The position numbers and the translations under genes are program-made. 64,000 nt of DNA from Cupriavidus phytohabitans (GTDB lineage: Bacteria; Pseudomonadota; Gammaproteobacteria; Burkholderiales; Burkholderiaceae): NCBI RefSeq assembly GCF_000426345.1, contig NZ_AUFE01000013.1, positions 1 through 64,000 of the forward strand, written 5' to 3'. This document shows, one piece after another, positions 9,101-18,649 of the stretch. The notes beneath the pieces are model-generated. The model had not been told where the DNA came from. It was given only the letters and a program-made list of their open reading frames with translations, and ran no database searches. The number at the start of each line of letters is the position of its first letter. The stretch's first letter is position 1.

Positions 9101-9120
9101 TGGCCCGCAACCTCCGACTG

Positions 9121-9250
9121 TTTGCTCCCCTCTCCCGCTTGCGGGAGAGGGGCCGGGGGTGAGGGCGGGCGCTGGCAGCAGGACGAACGTCAGCACTTCG
9201 TCGACGCGCCCACCCTCACCCCAACTCTCTCCCAGAGGGAGAGGGAGAAC
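9121..9250. repeat. REP-like element, two-unit form (BIME-like)
   Basis: Two CCCCTCTCCCGC/GCGGGAGAGGGG-type palindromes in opposite orientation, separated by a conserved linker (GGGTGAGGGCGGGCGCTGGCA ... CACTTCGTCGACGCGCCC). The right unit is degenerate (CTCTCTCCCAGAGGGAGAG). Closely related to 30027-30157. Lies between the binding-protein gene and the livF homologue. Confidence 0.8.
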
Positions 9251-9302
9251 CCAGTCGGGACAGTGAAAGCTCAACGCAATACCGTCACACCATACCCGCA
9301 CC

Positions 9303-10118
9303 ATGAGCCTCCTATCCATCAACAACATCGAAGTCATCTACGATCACGTGATCCTGGTGCTCAAGGGCGTTTCGCTCGAAGTGCCGGAGGGCAAGATCGT
9401 GGCGTTGCTGGGCGCCAACGGCGCGGGCAAGACCACCACGCTGAAGGCGATCTCCAACCTGCTGCACGCCGAGCGCGGCGACGTGACCAAGGGCACCATC
9501 GAGTATCGCGGCGATCGTGTCGACCAGCTCACGCCCAACGACCTCGTGCGCCGCGGCGTGATCCAGGTGATGGAAGGGCGCCACTGCTTCGCGCACCTGA
9601 CCATCGAGGAAAACCTGCTCACCGGCGCCTATACGCGCGGGCTGTCGCGCTCGCAGACGCGCGATGAGCTGGAGAAGATCTACAACTACTTCCCGCGCCT
9701 GAAGACGCGCCGCAAGTCGCAGGCGGGATACACGTCGGGCGGCGAGCAGCAGATGTGCGCGATCGGCCGGGCCATGATGGCCAAGCCCGCAATGATCCTG
9801 CTCGACGAACCTTCGATGGGCCTGGCGCCGCAGATCGTCGAGGAAATCTTCGAGATCGTGCGCGACCTGAATTCGCGCGAGAAGGTCAGCTTCCTGCTGG
9901 CCGAGCAGAACACCATGGTGGCGCTGCGCTATGCCGACTACGGCTACATCCTGGAAAACGGCCGCGTGGTGATGGACGGCGACGCCGAGTCGCTGCGCAC
10001 CAACGAGGACGTGAAGGAGTTCTACCTGGGCGTGGCCGCCAACGACGCGGATGGCGGCGCGCGCAAGTCCTTCCGCGACGTGAAAAGCTATCGCCGCCGC
10101 AAGCGCTGGCTGGCCTGA
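9303..10118 (+). CDS. livF: ABC transporter ATP-binding protein, LivF type
   Basis: 271 residues; second ATPase of the importer. Walker A GANGAGKTT near residues 36-44, signature YTSGGEQQMCAIGRA near 143, Walker B MILLDEPSMGL near 164, LLAEQN switch. A 30-residue basic C-terminal tail (GGARKSFRDVKSYRRRKRW) exceeds typical LivF and is characteristic of the version found with acyl-CoA synthetases. Separated from the binding-protein gene by a 200-bp gap holding a REP element. Confidence 0.92.
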   Translation: MSLLSINNIEVIYDHVILVLKGVSLEVPEGKIVALLGANGAGKTTTLKAISNLLHAERGDVTKGTIEYRGDRVDQLTPNDLVRRGVIQVMEGRHCFAHLTIEENLLTGAYTRGLSRSQTRDELEKIYNYFPRLKTRRKSQAGYTSGGEQQMCAIGRAMMAKPAMILLDEPSMGLAPQIVEEIFEIVRDLNSREKVSFLLAEQNTMVALRYADYGYILENGRVVMDGDAESLRTNEDVKEFYLGVAANDADGGARKSFRDVKSYRRRKRWLA

Positions 10119-10257
10119 GAAGGGCGCATAGACCGGCTGCGCGGGCCGTATCGAGCCCTGCGATGCTCGCCGTACCGCGGGTCTGCGGTTGCGGCTGCGC
10201 TTCTCGGACACGTCCGACCATGAATGCAAACATTTGCCACTCACGGCAGCACTGATC

Positions 10258-11508
10258 ATGCCTGAATACTTCGATTCGCTCGAAACCCGCGCGCCGGCAG
10301 TCCGCGAGCAGGCGCTTCTCGCCGCCCTGGCACGCCAGGTGGCCCACGCGCGCGACAACGCGCCGTACTTCACCGAGCTGTTGCGCGACGTGGACCCGCG
10401 CTCGCTGACGTCGCGCGAGGCGCTGGCGGCGTTGCCGGTGACGCGCAAGTCCGAGCTGACCGCACGCCAGCGCGCGCTGCCACCGCTGGGCGGCCTCAAT
10501 GCGACGCCGTTGGGCAGGCTGCGCCATGTATTCCAGTCACCGGGCCCGATCCACGAGCCCGACGGCCACGACGCCAACTGGTGGCGCACGGCCCGCGCCA
10601 TGCACGCCGCGGGCTTCCGTGCCGGCGACCTGGTCTACAACACCTTTTCGTACCACTTCACGCCGGCAGGCATGATGATGGAGACCGGCGCGCACAAGCT
10701 GGGCTGCTGCGTGTTCCCGGCGGGGGTCGGCCAGACCGAGTCGCAGGTGCAGGCGCTGGCCAGCCTGCAGCCGGCGGCCTACGCGGGCACGCCTTCGTTC
10801 CTGAAGCTGCTGCTGGAACGCGGCGACGAGATGGGCATGCCATGCACCAGCCTCACGAAGGCGCTGGTCTCTGGCGAGGCGCTGCCGCCGTCATTGCGTG
10901 CGTGGTTCCAGCAACGCGGTGTGCGCGTGCAGCAGATGTACGGCAGCGCGGATCTCGGGCTGATCGCCTACGAGACCGAGGGCGGCGACGGCTGGGTGGT
11001 GGACGAGGGCGTGCTGGTGGAGATCGTCGAGCCGGGCGGCACGCGGCCGATGCCCGAAGGCGAGACCGGCGAGGTGGTGGTGACGGTGCTGGGCAACGGC
11101 GACTATCCGCTGATCCGCTTCGGCACCGGCGACCTGTCGGCGGTGGTGGCGGAGTCCTCGCAGCGGCCGAGCCCGTGCGGGCGCACCAATATCCGGCTCA
11201 AGGGCTGGCTGGGACGCGCGGACCAGGCGACCAAGGTCAAAGGCATGTTCGTGCATCCGGGGCAGGTGGCGGACGTACTGCGCCGCCATCCGGAAATCCG
11301 CGCGGCGCGGCTGGTGGTGACCGGCGATCCCGGCGCGGACGTGATGACGCTGCGCTGCGAGGCAACGCGCGAGGATGCCGACTTGCAGCGCGCGGTGGCC
11401 GAGTCGCTGCGCGAGGTGATGCGATTGCGCGGGGAGGTGGCATTCGTGGCAGCGGGGTCGTTGCCGCAGGATGGGAAGGTGATCGAGGATGCGCGGCGGT
11501 ATGAGTGA
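10258..11508 (+). CDS. Phenylacetate-CoA ligase-like AMP-dependent enzyme
   Basis: 416 residues from the ATG at 10258 (an upstream in-frame start at 10189 lacks a ribosome site). PaaK-like ANL enzyme: N-terminal ARQVAHARDNAPYFTELL, central SYHFTPAGMMMETGAHKLGCCVFPAGVGQTE, adenylate motif QQMYGSADLGLIAYETE near residues 221-237, C-terminal KGMFVHPGQVADVL. PaaK proteins carry a P-loop like SSGTTGKPT; here it is replaced by FQSPGPIHEPDG (about residue 90), a divergent version seen in this subgroup. Last gene of the transporter cluster, so a second CoA-activating step is likely; substrate unknown. Confidence 0.82.
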   Translation: MPEYFDSLETRAPAVREQALLAALARQVAHARDNAPYFTELLRDVDPRSLTSREALAALPVTRKSELTARQRALPPLGGLNATPLGRLRHVFQSPGPIHEPDGHDANWWRTARAMHAAGFRAGDLVYNTFSYHFTPAGMMMETGAHKLGCCVFPAGVGQTESQVQALASLQPAAYAGTPSFLKLLLERGDEMGMPCTSLTKALVSGEALPPSLRAWFQQRGVRVQQMYGSADLGLIAYETEGGDGWVVDEGVLVEIVEPGGTRPMPEGETGEVVVTVLGNGDYPLIRFGTGDLSAVVAESSQRPSPCGRTNIRLKGWLGRADQATKVKGMFVHPGQVADVLRRHPEIRAARLVVTGDPGADVMTLRCEATREDADLQRAVAESLREVMRLRGEVAFVAAGSLPQDGKVIEDARRYE

Positions 11509-11545
11509 GTGAGCTGGGGCCGGGGGCAGGGCTTCGTGGATACGC

Positions 11546-11741
<196 letters not shown>

Positions 11742-11767
11742 GCCGCGCGCAAATCCACCGCGCAGCC

Positions 11768-12211
11768 TTACCCCTCCGGCCCTTCCACCGGCCGCGTCGG
11801 CAACCGGACCATCCACACACTCACCCCCACCGCACAAGCCAGCAGCGCCGCCGAAGCAACCGGTCGCGCCCGCAGCAGCCAAGCCGTGGTGCCCATCGAC
11901 AGCCACATCATCGACAGGGCCAGGCACTTGGCCCGGAACGGAATGCTCCGATACCGCTGCCAGTCGCTGACCAGCGGCCCGAAGCGCGGATGCCCCATCA
12001 GCCAGCCGTGGAAGCGCCGGGAACCGCGCGCGAAGCACGCCGCGGCCAGCAGCACGAACGGCGTGGTCGGCAGCACCGGCAGGAAGATCCCGATCACGCC
12101 CAGCAGCAGGCAGAGCCCGCCCAGCGCCACCCAGACGGCGCGCAGCACGCGCTGGCGGTGGCTCAGCACGGACTCAGGATCGGGCGGAAGGTCGGGGTTG
12201 GAGGGCTGCAA
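11768..12211 (-). CDS. YbaN/DUF454 family inner-membrane protein
   Basis: 147 residues. The family core is VALGGLCLLLGVIGIFLPVLPTTPF followed by ACFARGSRRFHGWLMGHPRFGP, both diagnostic of DUF454 (E. coli YbaN). Three membrane helices, at about residues 26-58, 93-110 and 113-132. Function unknown; some relatives are linked to haem or respiratory genes, but the neighbours here give no clue. Confidence 0.85.
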   Translation of the reverse strand: MQPSNPDLPPDPESVLSHRQRVLRAVWVALGGLCLLLGVIGIFLPVLPTTPFVLLAAACFARGSRRFHGWLMGHPRFGPLVSDWQRYRSIPFRAKCLALSMMWLSMGTTAWLLRARPVASAALLACAVGVSVWMVRLPTRPVEGPEG

Positions 12212-12254
12212 TGGTCGAACAAAGGGCCGCTAAGCGGCCCCGGCGATGGATCGG

Positions 12255-13232
12255 TCAGCGCGCAATCCCAAGCCGCGCCTTGGCCGCATCGTACTCCGCT
12301 TTCATGCGCGCGACGATCTCGCCGGCGCTCGGGATGTCGTGGATCTGGCCCACGCCCTGGCCGGCGCCCCAGATGTCCTTCCACGCCTTGGCCTTGGAGC
12401 TGCCGCTGGAGAAGTCCATCTTGGTCTTGTCGGCCACCGGCAGGTTGTCCGGGTCCAGGCCCGCGTTGCTGATGCTCTCGCGGATGTAGTTGCCGTGCAC
12501 GCCGGTGAACAGGTTGGTGTAGACAATATCCGCGGCCGCCGAGCTGGTGATCGACTGCTTGTACGTTTCGGCAGCGTGCGCCTCCTGCGAGGCGATGAAG
12601 CGCGTGCCCACGTAGGCGAAGTCGGCGCCCATGGCCTGCGCCGCCAGCACCGCCTCGCCGGTGGCGATCGAGCCCGACAGCGCGATCGGGCCGTCGAAGA
12701 CCTTGCGCACCTCGCCCACCAGCGCGAACGGCGACAGCATGCCGGCATGGCCGCCGGCGCCGGCCGCGACCAGGATCAGGCCGTCAACGCCGGCCTCGAT
12801 CGCCTTTTCGGCATGGCGCAGGCTGATCACGTCGTGCAGCACGATGCCGCCGTAGCCGTGCACCGCGTCGATCAGCTCCTTGGGCGGCGCGCGCAGCGAG
12901 GTGATGAAGACCGGCACCTTGTGCTCGACGCAGACCTTGATGTCGTGCTCGAGCCGCGCGTTCGAGCCATGCACGATCTGGTTGACCGCGACCGGTCCCA
13001 CCGGCGCGCCGGGGTTGGCAGCCTTGAACGCGGCCAGTTCGTCCTCGATCTGCGTCAGCCACTCGTCGAGCAACTCCGCCGGGCGCGCATTGAGCGCGGG
13101 GAACGAACCGACGATGCCGGCCTTGCACTGCGCCAGCACCAGTTCGGGATAGCTGACGATGAACATGGGCGAGGCAATCACGGGCAGGGCCAGGTTCTGC
13201 AGGACCTGGGGCAGGTGCTTGGCGGCGGGCAT
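12255..13232 (-). CDS. NAD(P)H-dependent flavin oxidoreductase, nitronate monooxygenase-like
   Basis: 325 residues, FMN-dependent TIM barrel of the 2-nitropropane dioxygenase/NMO family. Start set at 13232 because GGAGACACC precedes that ATG; the longer frame adds 12 residues without support. Seen: ASPMFIVSYPELVLAQCKAGIVGS near the N-terminus, the phosphate-binding AAGAGGHAG segment, and GSIATGEAVLAAQAMGADFAYVGTRF. Members oxidise nitronates or act as enoyl-type reductases; the exact reaction is open. A 12-bp palindrome (13278-13289) lies upstream and resembles a TetR-family operator. Confidence 0.85.
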   Translation of the reverse strand: MPAAKHLPQVLQNLALPVIASPMFIVSYPELVLAQCKAGIVGSFPALNARPAELLDEWLTQIEDELAAFKAANPGAPVGPVAVNQIVHGSNARLEHDIKVCVEHKVPVFITSLRAPPKELIDAVHGYGGIVLHDVISLRHAEKAIEAGVDGLILVAAGAGGHAGMLSPFALVGEVRKVFDGPIALSGSIATGEAVLAAQAMGADFAYVGTRFIASQEAHAAETYKQSITSSAAADIVYTNLFTGVHGNYIRESISNAGLDPDNLPVADKTKMDFSSGSSKAKAWKDIWGAGQGVGQIHDIPSAGEIVARMKAEYDAAKARLGIAR

Positions 13233-13277
13233 GGTGTCTCCTGAACCACGGGCGGGCACGTGGAACATGCCCTAAAT

Positions 13278-13289
13278 GAACGGTCGTTC
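13278..13289. promoter_or_regulatory. TetR-type palindrome upstream of the nitronate monooxygenase-like gene
   Basis: GAACG-GT-CGTTC, perfect inverted repeat about 46 bp upstream of the start at 13232, in a locally AT-rich stretch (CTAAAT ... GATTATAG). The shape is common for TetR/AcrR operators. No such regulator lies in the window. The rest of the gap 13290-13581 shows only a GC-rich hairpin near 13541-13565 with no T-run, and no convincing gene. Confidence 0.45.
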
Positions 13290-13581
13290 GATTATAGGGA
13301 GTTTCCGGGGTGCGTCGCTAGAAGCCCAAGTCTATGCCGATCCTGCGCGCCATGGCAGGCGGGTCAGTGCGCGGGCGGCGCCAGTTCGCGGTGTGGTGCA
13401 GGCACCACTGCATGGCAGTCAGATTTCAGTGCTAGAGCATGACTCTCCTTGGGGTTGCCGGTCGTGCCCTTCTGCCCAGGCAAACGCCGACGTGGTGCTT
13501 GCCTGGCTATTGCCGATATATTTCCCGTTCCTCAGGCTGCGGGGAACAGGCAGTGCCTGCCCCCCGCTCTTCAGGCGGCGA

Positions 13582-14091
13582 TCAGTCCGGGGCGCGCTCG
13601 GGGACCGGTAGCTGTACCCATTCCTTATAGAAGGCCTCGATGTCCGGCTCGAAGTCGTGGATTACCGGGTACCAGGGGGTGGGCGCCTCGACATCGTGCA
13701 TGGTGCCGCATGCCGGGCAGTAGTACTCGCGATATACCTGCCACTGGGTGTCAGGGGCCATGAGCCTTGGGTAGACCTCGGTCATTGCCTCTTCGGTGTC
13801 GCGCACATAGATCGAGGCATGCAGTTTCCAGTTCTCGCGATAGTCGCAGAACTCGTGGCCGCAATCGCACTTGACCATCCATTTCCCGGTGCCGGCCGAT
13901 TGCACAATGTGCATGTGCGGGCCGAGCGGAAGCACGATACGGTCCGGGAAGCTCACCTTGGCCTGCAGTGCGGCCAGGTACTGCTCGAACCGGCTGTCAT
14001 CCTTGGGCATCGAGAGCATGCGGAAGGTGGTTTCCCAGTCCAGGGACCCCTCGACGAGGTGGGCAACCTGTTCATTGGTGTAGGCAGACAT
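13582..14091 (-). CDS. acxC: Acetone carboxylase gamma subunit
   Basis: 169 residues, the small subunit of ATP-dependent acetone carboxylase (acetone + HCO3- to acetoacetate, alpha2 beta2 gamma2). Begins MSAYTNEQVAHLVEGSLDWE as in the family. Zinc-type Cys motifs are CDCGHEFC (residues about 75-82) and YCPACG (about 123-128). The length agrees with known gamma subunits (about 168). Third gene of the minus-strand acxABC operon, 23 bp after acxB. Confidence 0.95.
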   Translation of the reverse strand: MSAYTNEQVAHLVEGSLDWETTFRMLSMPKDDSRFEQYLAALQAKVSFPDRIVLPLGPHMHIVQSAGTGKWMVKCDCGHEFCDYRENWKLHASIYVRDTEEAMTEVYPRLMAPDTQWQVYREYYCPACGTMHDVEAPTPWYPVIHDFEPDIEAFYKEWVQLPVPERAPD

Positions 14092-14114
14092 TGTTCAGCT
14101 CCTTGATTCGGTGA

Positions 14115-16439
14115 TTACTCTTCGACCTGGACGACGGTGGTGACGTCGGGCAGCAGGGAGAGATCCATGCGGTGCTTGGCGCCGTAGGACGGCACGCCCA
14201 GTTCTTCCTCCAGCAGCTGCCACTCGGCGGGGAGGTTCCAGAATGCCTTGAACTCCCGCGTGAACTTCTCCGACAGGGCGAAGCTGGTGGCGAACATGTG
14301 CTGGACCTGGACGGACGCGTGCTTGTTGAGGATGCGTTCGCGTTCCTCCTTCATCCATTCGCGGGTTGGCAGGGACCGGGCCAGGCGTTCCTTGCGGATC
14401 TCGGCACGGCGGGCCTGGGTCTTGCCTGCATCCACCGTGAACACGCCCCTGGCGTCCTGGGTGAAGACCGCGCCATAGACTTTCTGCGCATATTCCGGCA
14501 GCAGGAATTTCTGGTTGAGGTCCTCCTCGATGGCTTTCGGATCCCGGTCGATCGGGTCACCAAAGCCCGGGCCGCCACGCAGGTAGTTGAGGTACAGGTC
14601 GTGGTTGGCGTAGCAGTCCTCGGTAGTGATGCACTGCTTGTCACGCTTGACCACGGCGGTGGCGTCGATGTGGCGCTCGTAGTCCGGCTTGCCCGGATCG
14701 ATGTCGCCGCCCAGAGGCAAGGAATCGCCGATGGCGATGCGCTTGTCCAGCCCCGTCTTGTGCGCCTCAAAGCGATAGCCGGTGGCTGAGGGATAGCCGC
14801 CCATCATGCCCCAGTCGCTGTTCATGAACCCGTTGCCCATGAAGAACATGGTCCAGTCCTGGGCGTTCCACACCATCCGCAGCGTCTCGAAGCCGCAGCC
14901 GCCACGGTACTTGCCATACCCGCCGGAGTTGGCCTTGACGTTACGGCCAAGGTAGAGCAGCGGCTCGGCCATCTCCCAGATCTCGATGTCGCCCATATCG
15001 CCTTCCGGGTTCCAGATGGCGGCGGCATGGTTGAGACCGTCCTTGACGGCGCAGGCGCCCGTGCCGCAGGAACTGGCCTCGAAGCTGTTGACCGCGTGGA
15101 TCTCGCCATCCTGGTTGATGCCGCCGCCTTGCAGCCAGTTGGAGGTGTTGGCGTTACCGGCGTTCACCTCTTCCAGATAGCCGCGGCTGAAATAAGACTG
15201 GGAAAGACCGCGCCACAGGGCGGCCCAGCCGGATACCAGGAAGTGCCAGGCATAGGCATGGCCGGTGCGGCGGTCATCCGGATTGCACCAGGTACCCTTT
15301 GGCAGGCGGAACTCGGTGGCGAAGTAGGCCCCGTCGTTGATGCGCTGTGTGGGCACCAGGGTCTGGCACATCATCACCCAGATTCCGGAAGTAAATGCCA
15401 CCTGATGGGCGTTGAAGGTGTGCCAGCCCCAGCGGCTCGCGCCCTCGAAGTCCAGGCGCCACTTGCCGTCCGGCCTGATGGTCATCTCCACCGGCGAGTG
15501 CATGATGGAGTCGAGCTTGGCGAAGGCGTTGGAGACCTGCACGTCGTCGTGCTTGTAAGGCACGTCGACAAAGGAGACCTTGCGGTATTTGCCCGGCAGG
15601 GTCATGGCCTTGATACGGCTCTGCAGTCCGCGGCGGCCTTCTTCGATGACCTCGAAGGCAAACTTCTCATAGGCTTCGATGCCGTCGGCGCGGATCACTT
15701 CCTCGACCAGGTCGCGGATCATGTGGCAGCCGGCGATACGGGTCTTTTCGTCGAGAATCCAGTATTTCGGCGTGCGCACCGAGCGCTGGGACTCGTGCAG
15801 CCAGTCGCGCAGCGGCTCGTCGTTCACCCCGGTCTTGCGGCAGGTGATCATGTAGCCGTCGCCGAAGCGCTGGGTCTGGCCGGTGGACATCGAGCCCGGC
15901 GTCACCGAGCCGGTGTCGATGACGTGGGTGACGCCGCCGACCCAGCCTATCAGCCGGCCTTCCCAGAAGATCGGGACGATGGTGGCGATGTCGCAGGGGT
16001 GGACGTTGCCGATCGCGCAATCGTTGGTCGTGAACATGTCGCCGGGGTTGATGCCGGGGTTGGCCTCCCAGTTGTTCTCGATCATGTACTTGATCGCCGC
16101 GCCCATGGTGCCGACGTGGATGATGATCCCGGTCGAAGTCAGGACGCAGTCGCCGGCGGCGTTGTAGAGGGTGAAGCAGAGCTCGCCTTCCTGCTCGACG
16201 ATGGGGCTGGCGGCGATCTTCTTGGCGGTTTCGCGGGCATGCACCAGGCCCCCGCGCAGCTTGGAGAACAGCTTCTCATAGCCGATCGGGTCGCTGTCAC
16301 GGAATTCCAGCTTCTTGAGGCCGTTGTAGTGGCCGGTGGCCTGGGTGCGCTCGATGATGCGGTCGCGGTACTGCTTGAGCGTCTGGCCGTTCTGCAGCAG
16401 GTCGGCGAATCCGACTTCCTTATGGCTCATCATATTCAT
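14115..16439 (-). CDS. acxB: Acetone carboxylase alpha subunit (hydantoinase B-like)
   Basis: 774 residues, close to the roughly 776 of known alpha subunits. HyuB-type subunit that carries the metal site where carboxylation takes place in acetone carboxylase. Start at the ATG 16439, preceded by TAAGGAGACCCGCC; the 58 extra codons upstream overlap acxA and are rejected. Recognisable parts are NDCAIGNVHPCDIATIVPIFW with family His/Asp residues, GGVTHVIDTGSVTPGSM, and GGCGFETLRMVW. 11 bases separate it from acxA, so translation is likely coupled. Confidence 0.95.
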   Translation of the reverse strand: MNMMSHKEVGFADLLQNGQTLKQYRDRIIERTQATGHYNGLKKLEFRDSDPIGYEKLFSKLRGGLVHARETAKKIAASPIVEQEGELCFTLYNAAGDCVLTSTGIIIHVGTMGAAIKYMIENNWEANPGINPGDMFTTNDCAIGNVHPCDIATIVPIFWEGRLIGWVGGVTHVIDTGSVTPGSMSTGQTQRFGDGYMITCRKTGVNDEPLRDWLHESQRSVRTPKYWILDEKTRIAGCHMIRDLVEEVIRADGIEAYEKFAFEVIEEGRRGLQSRIKAMTLPGKYRKVSFVDVPYKHDDVQVSNAFAKLDSIMHSPVEMTIRPDGKWRLDFEGASRWGWHTFNAHQVAFTSGIWVMMCQTLVPTQRINDGAYFATEFRLPKGTWCNPDDRRTGHAYAWHFLVSGWAALWRGLSQSYFSRGYLEEVNAGNANTSNWLQGGGINQDGEIHAVNSFEASSCGTGACAVKDGLNHAAAIWNPEGDMGDIEIWEMAEPLLYLGRNVKANSGGYGKYRGGCGFETLRMVWNAQDWTMFFMGNGFMNSDWGMMGGYPSATGYRFEAHKTGLDKRIAIGDSLPLGGDIDPGKPDYERHIDATAVVKRDKQCITTEDCYANHDLYLNYLRGGPGFGDPIDRDPKAIEEDLNQKFLLPEYAQKVYGAVFTQDARGVFTVDAGKTQARRAEIRKERLARSLPTREWMKEERERILNKHASVQVQHMFATSFALSEKFTREFKAFWNLPAEWQLLEEELGVPSYGAKHRMDLSLLPDVTTVVQVEE

Positions 16440-16450
16440 GGCGGGTCTCC

Positions 16451-18595
16451 TTACTTCACTTCCTTGAGATGGAACAGGCGGTGCTTGTCGATCGTGGTTT
16501 CGAAGCCGTCGGGCACGACGAAGGTCGTAGCGTCGGATTCGATGATGGCGGGACCCACGATGTGGTTGCCGGCCTTGAGGGCTTCCATCTTCCAGAGCGC
16601 GGCATCCACCCACTTCTTGTGGCGGTAGAAGGGACGGGTGCCAAGATAGGCGTCCTTGGGCGGCGTCGGGCCGGCATCCGGGTCTTCCGGCAGCACCGGC
16701 TTCTGGGTCACGACGGTGCCGCGCAGGATGGCGCCCGTGATCGAAAAGCCCAGTTCCGGCGAACGCGCAGAGCTGGCGTAGACGCGGCCGTAGGTGTTCT
16801 CGAAGGCCTCGACGATCTGGTCCCAGTCGGCCGCGGTAGCGGCGCTGGTCACCGGCGAGACGATCTCGAGGTCATTCAACTGGCCCATGTACTGCATCTT
16901 GTAGCCGGGGATCAGCAGCACGTCCTCGGGCTTGTAGCCGTTGAGGACGAATTCTTCGATGACCTTGACTGCCAGTTCAGACCAGGCTTCCTGCAGGCTC
17001 TTGCAGGCGGTTTCCTTGTCGGTGTCGGGGGCGTGCTGGGCGACACCAAGGTCCACCGACTTGTCATAGCGGTACTCGAAGTCGGCGCAGGCGCAGCCGA
17101 AGGCCGAGAAGCCGGCGGCCCAGGCCGGCACGACGACGTCCTTGAAGCCGACGCCCTCGGTGTAGCCGTAGGTGTGCACCGGGCCCGCGCCGCCGTAGGA
17201 GAAGCAGGTGAAGTCCGCCGGGTTGTAGCCCTTGGCGCTGATGTTGGCGCGCAGGTACTCGGAGAGGGTGAGGTCGAGCAGCTCGATGACGCCGGCGGCG
17301 GCATCCTCGACCGACAGGCCGAGCGGGTCGGCGATCTGCGCCTTGATGTGGTCGCGGGCGCGCTGCACGTCGAGCTTGATGGCACCGCCCAGGAAGTTCT
17401 CCGGGTTCAGGTAGCCGAGCACGACGTGGCAGTCGGAAACGGACACCGTGTCGAGGCCGCTTTCCGGCCAGCAGGTGCCGACGCGGTAGCCGGCGCTGTC
17501 GGGGCCCAGCTTGATCGACTTGCTGTAGGGGTCGAGGCGCACGAAGCTGCCGGCCCCGGCGCCGACCGAGTCCATCGCCACCAGGGGCAGGGAGAGGACC
17601 AGCCGCGCCATGTCGGGGTCGGACTTGATGGCGAAATTGCCCTTGGTGATCAAGGCCACGTCGAAGCTGGTCCCGCCAATATCGGAGCAGGCGATGTTTT
17701 CGTCGCCCAGGTACTCGCCCAGCAGCCTGGAGCCGATGACGCCGCCAATGGGGCCGGAGACGATCGTGCGAGCAAGCTCCTTTGCCTTCCAACTGATGGT
17801 GCCGCCATGCGTGGCCATCACCCGCAGGTCGAACCTGGCGCCGTGCTTCTTGAACCGGTCACTCACCTTTTTCAAGGTCTGGCGCGAAGGCTCTGCGCCG
17901 TAAGCCTCGAGGATGGTGGTATTCATCCTGTGGCTTTCCTTGCGCGACGGGTAGTAGTCCACCGAGGCAAAGACCGGAATATCCGTCTTCAGCTTCTTCA
18001 GCTCCTCGCGCACGATGTCGCGGGCGCGCTGCTCGCTCGATTCGTTCTTGTGGGATTGCAGCAGGCAAATGACGATGGCTTGCGAGCCGGCCTCCACCAG
18101 TTCCCGGGTCGCCTGACGGACTTCCGCTTCACGCAGAGGGATGACCACCTTTCCCTGCACGTCGGTGCGCTCGGTGACGCCGCGCGTGCGCGAGACGGGC
18201 ACCAGGGGCTCGTCGTAGCGGTGTGTGTTCAGGTGAATGCGGTCCTCCAGGGCATAGCCCAAGTAGCTCTGCAGCGCACGGCCCATCGAGTGAATCTGCT
18301 CGAAACCGCGGTTGCAGATGAGGCCAACGGCGAGGCCCTTGCGCATCAGGATGCGGTTGAGCATGGCCGTACCGGAATAGACACAAGTCACCAGCTCCGG
18401 ATAGACGTCGTCCACTGTCCGGTCCCAGTGGGCGAGGGCGTCTTCGGAAGAGTTGTAGATGGCAAGCGATTCGTCGCCGGGATTGCTCTGCGCCTTGCCG
18501 ACCACGAAGCGGCCATCGGAGCGCACGAAGAATGTGTCGGTCATCGTGCCACCAGCATCGATGCCCATCACCTGTACGGTGGACTGCGATTGCAT
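16451..18595 (-). CDS. acxA: Acetone carboxylase beta subunit (hydantoinase A-like)
   Basis: 714 residues; HyuA-type ATP-using subunit that phosphorylates acetone and bicarbonate. The nucleotide motif VMGIDAGGTMTDTFF is at residues 9-23, and DIGGTSFDVAL is the second phosphate loop. Start chosen at ATG 18595 because ACAGGAGGCAGT precedes it and the length matches the family (about 717). Two earlier in-frame ATGs exist at 18622 and 18637, but the -24/-12 promoter at 18650-18664 puts the transcript start near 18638, which rules out 18637. First gene of acxABC. Confidence 0.94.
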   Translation of the reverse strand: MQSQSTVQVMGIDAGGTMTDTFFVRSDGRFVVGKAQSNPGDESLAIYNSSEDALAHWDRTVDDVYPELVTCVYSGTAMLNRILMRKGLAVGLICNRGFEQIHSMGRALQSYLGYALEDRIHLNTHRYDEPLVPVSRTRGVTERTDVQGKVVIPLREAEVRQATRELVEAGSQAIVICLLQSHKNESSEQRARDIVREELKKLKTDIPVFASVDYYPSRKESHRMNTTILEAYGAEPSRQTLKKVSDRFKKHGARFDLRVMATHGGTISWKAKELARTIVSGPIGGVIGSRLLGEYLGDENIACSDIGGTSFDVALITKGNFAIKSDPDMARLVLSLPLVAMDSVGAGAGSFVRLDPYSKSIKLGPDSAGYRVGTCWPESGLDTVSVSDCHVVLGYLNPENFLGGAIKLDVQRARDHIKAQIADPLGLSVEDAAAGVIELLDLTLSEYLRANISAKGYNPADFTCFSYGGAGPVHTYGYTEGVGFKDVVVPAWAAGFSAFGCACADFEYRYDKSVDLGVAQHAPDTDKETACKSLQEAWSELAVKVIEEFVLNGYKPEDVLLIPGYKMQYMGQLNDLEIVSPVTSAATAADWDQIVEAFENTYGRVYASSARSPELGFSITGAILRGTVVTQKPVLPEDPDAGPTPPKDAYLGTRPFYRHKKWVDAALWKMEALKAGNHIVGPAIIESDATTFVVPDGFETTIDKHRLFHLKEVK

Positions 18596-18649
18596 ACTGC
18601 CTCCTGTCATTGGTGTAGTCATGGTGGGATCTCCCACGACTCATTCATG

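Noticed and set aside
13541..13565. GC-rich hairpin (CAGGCA-G-TGCCTG flanked by G and C runs) as the acx terminator
   Set aside because: No T-run after the stem on the minus strand; could be a Rho-dependent end but cannot be shown.
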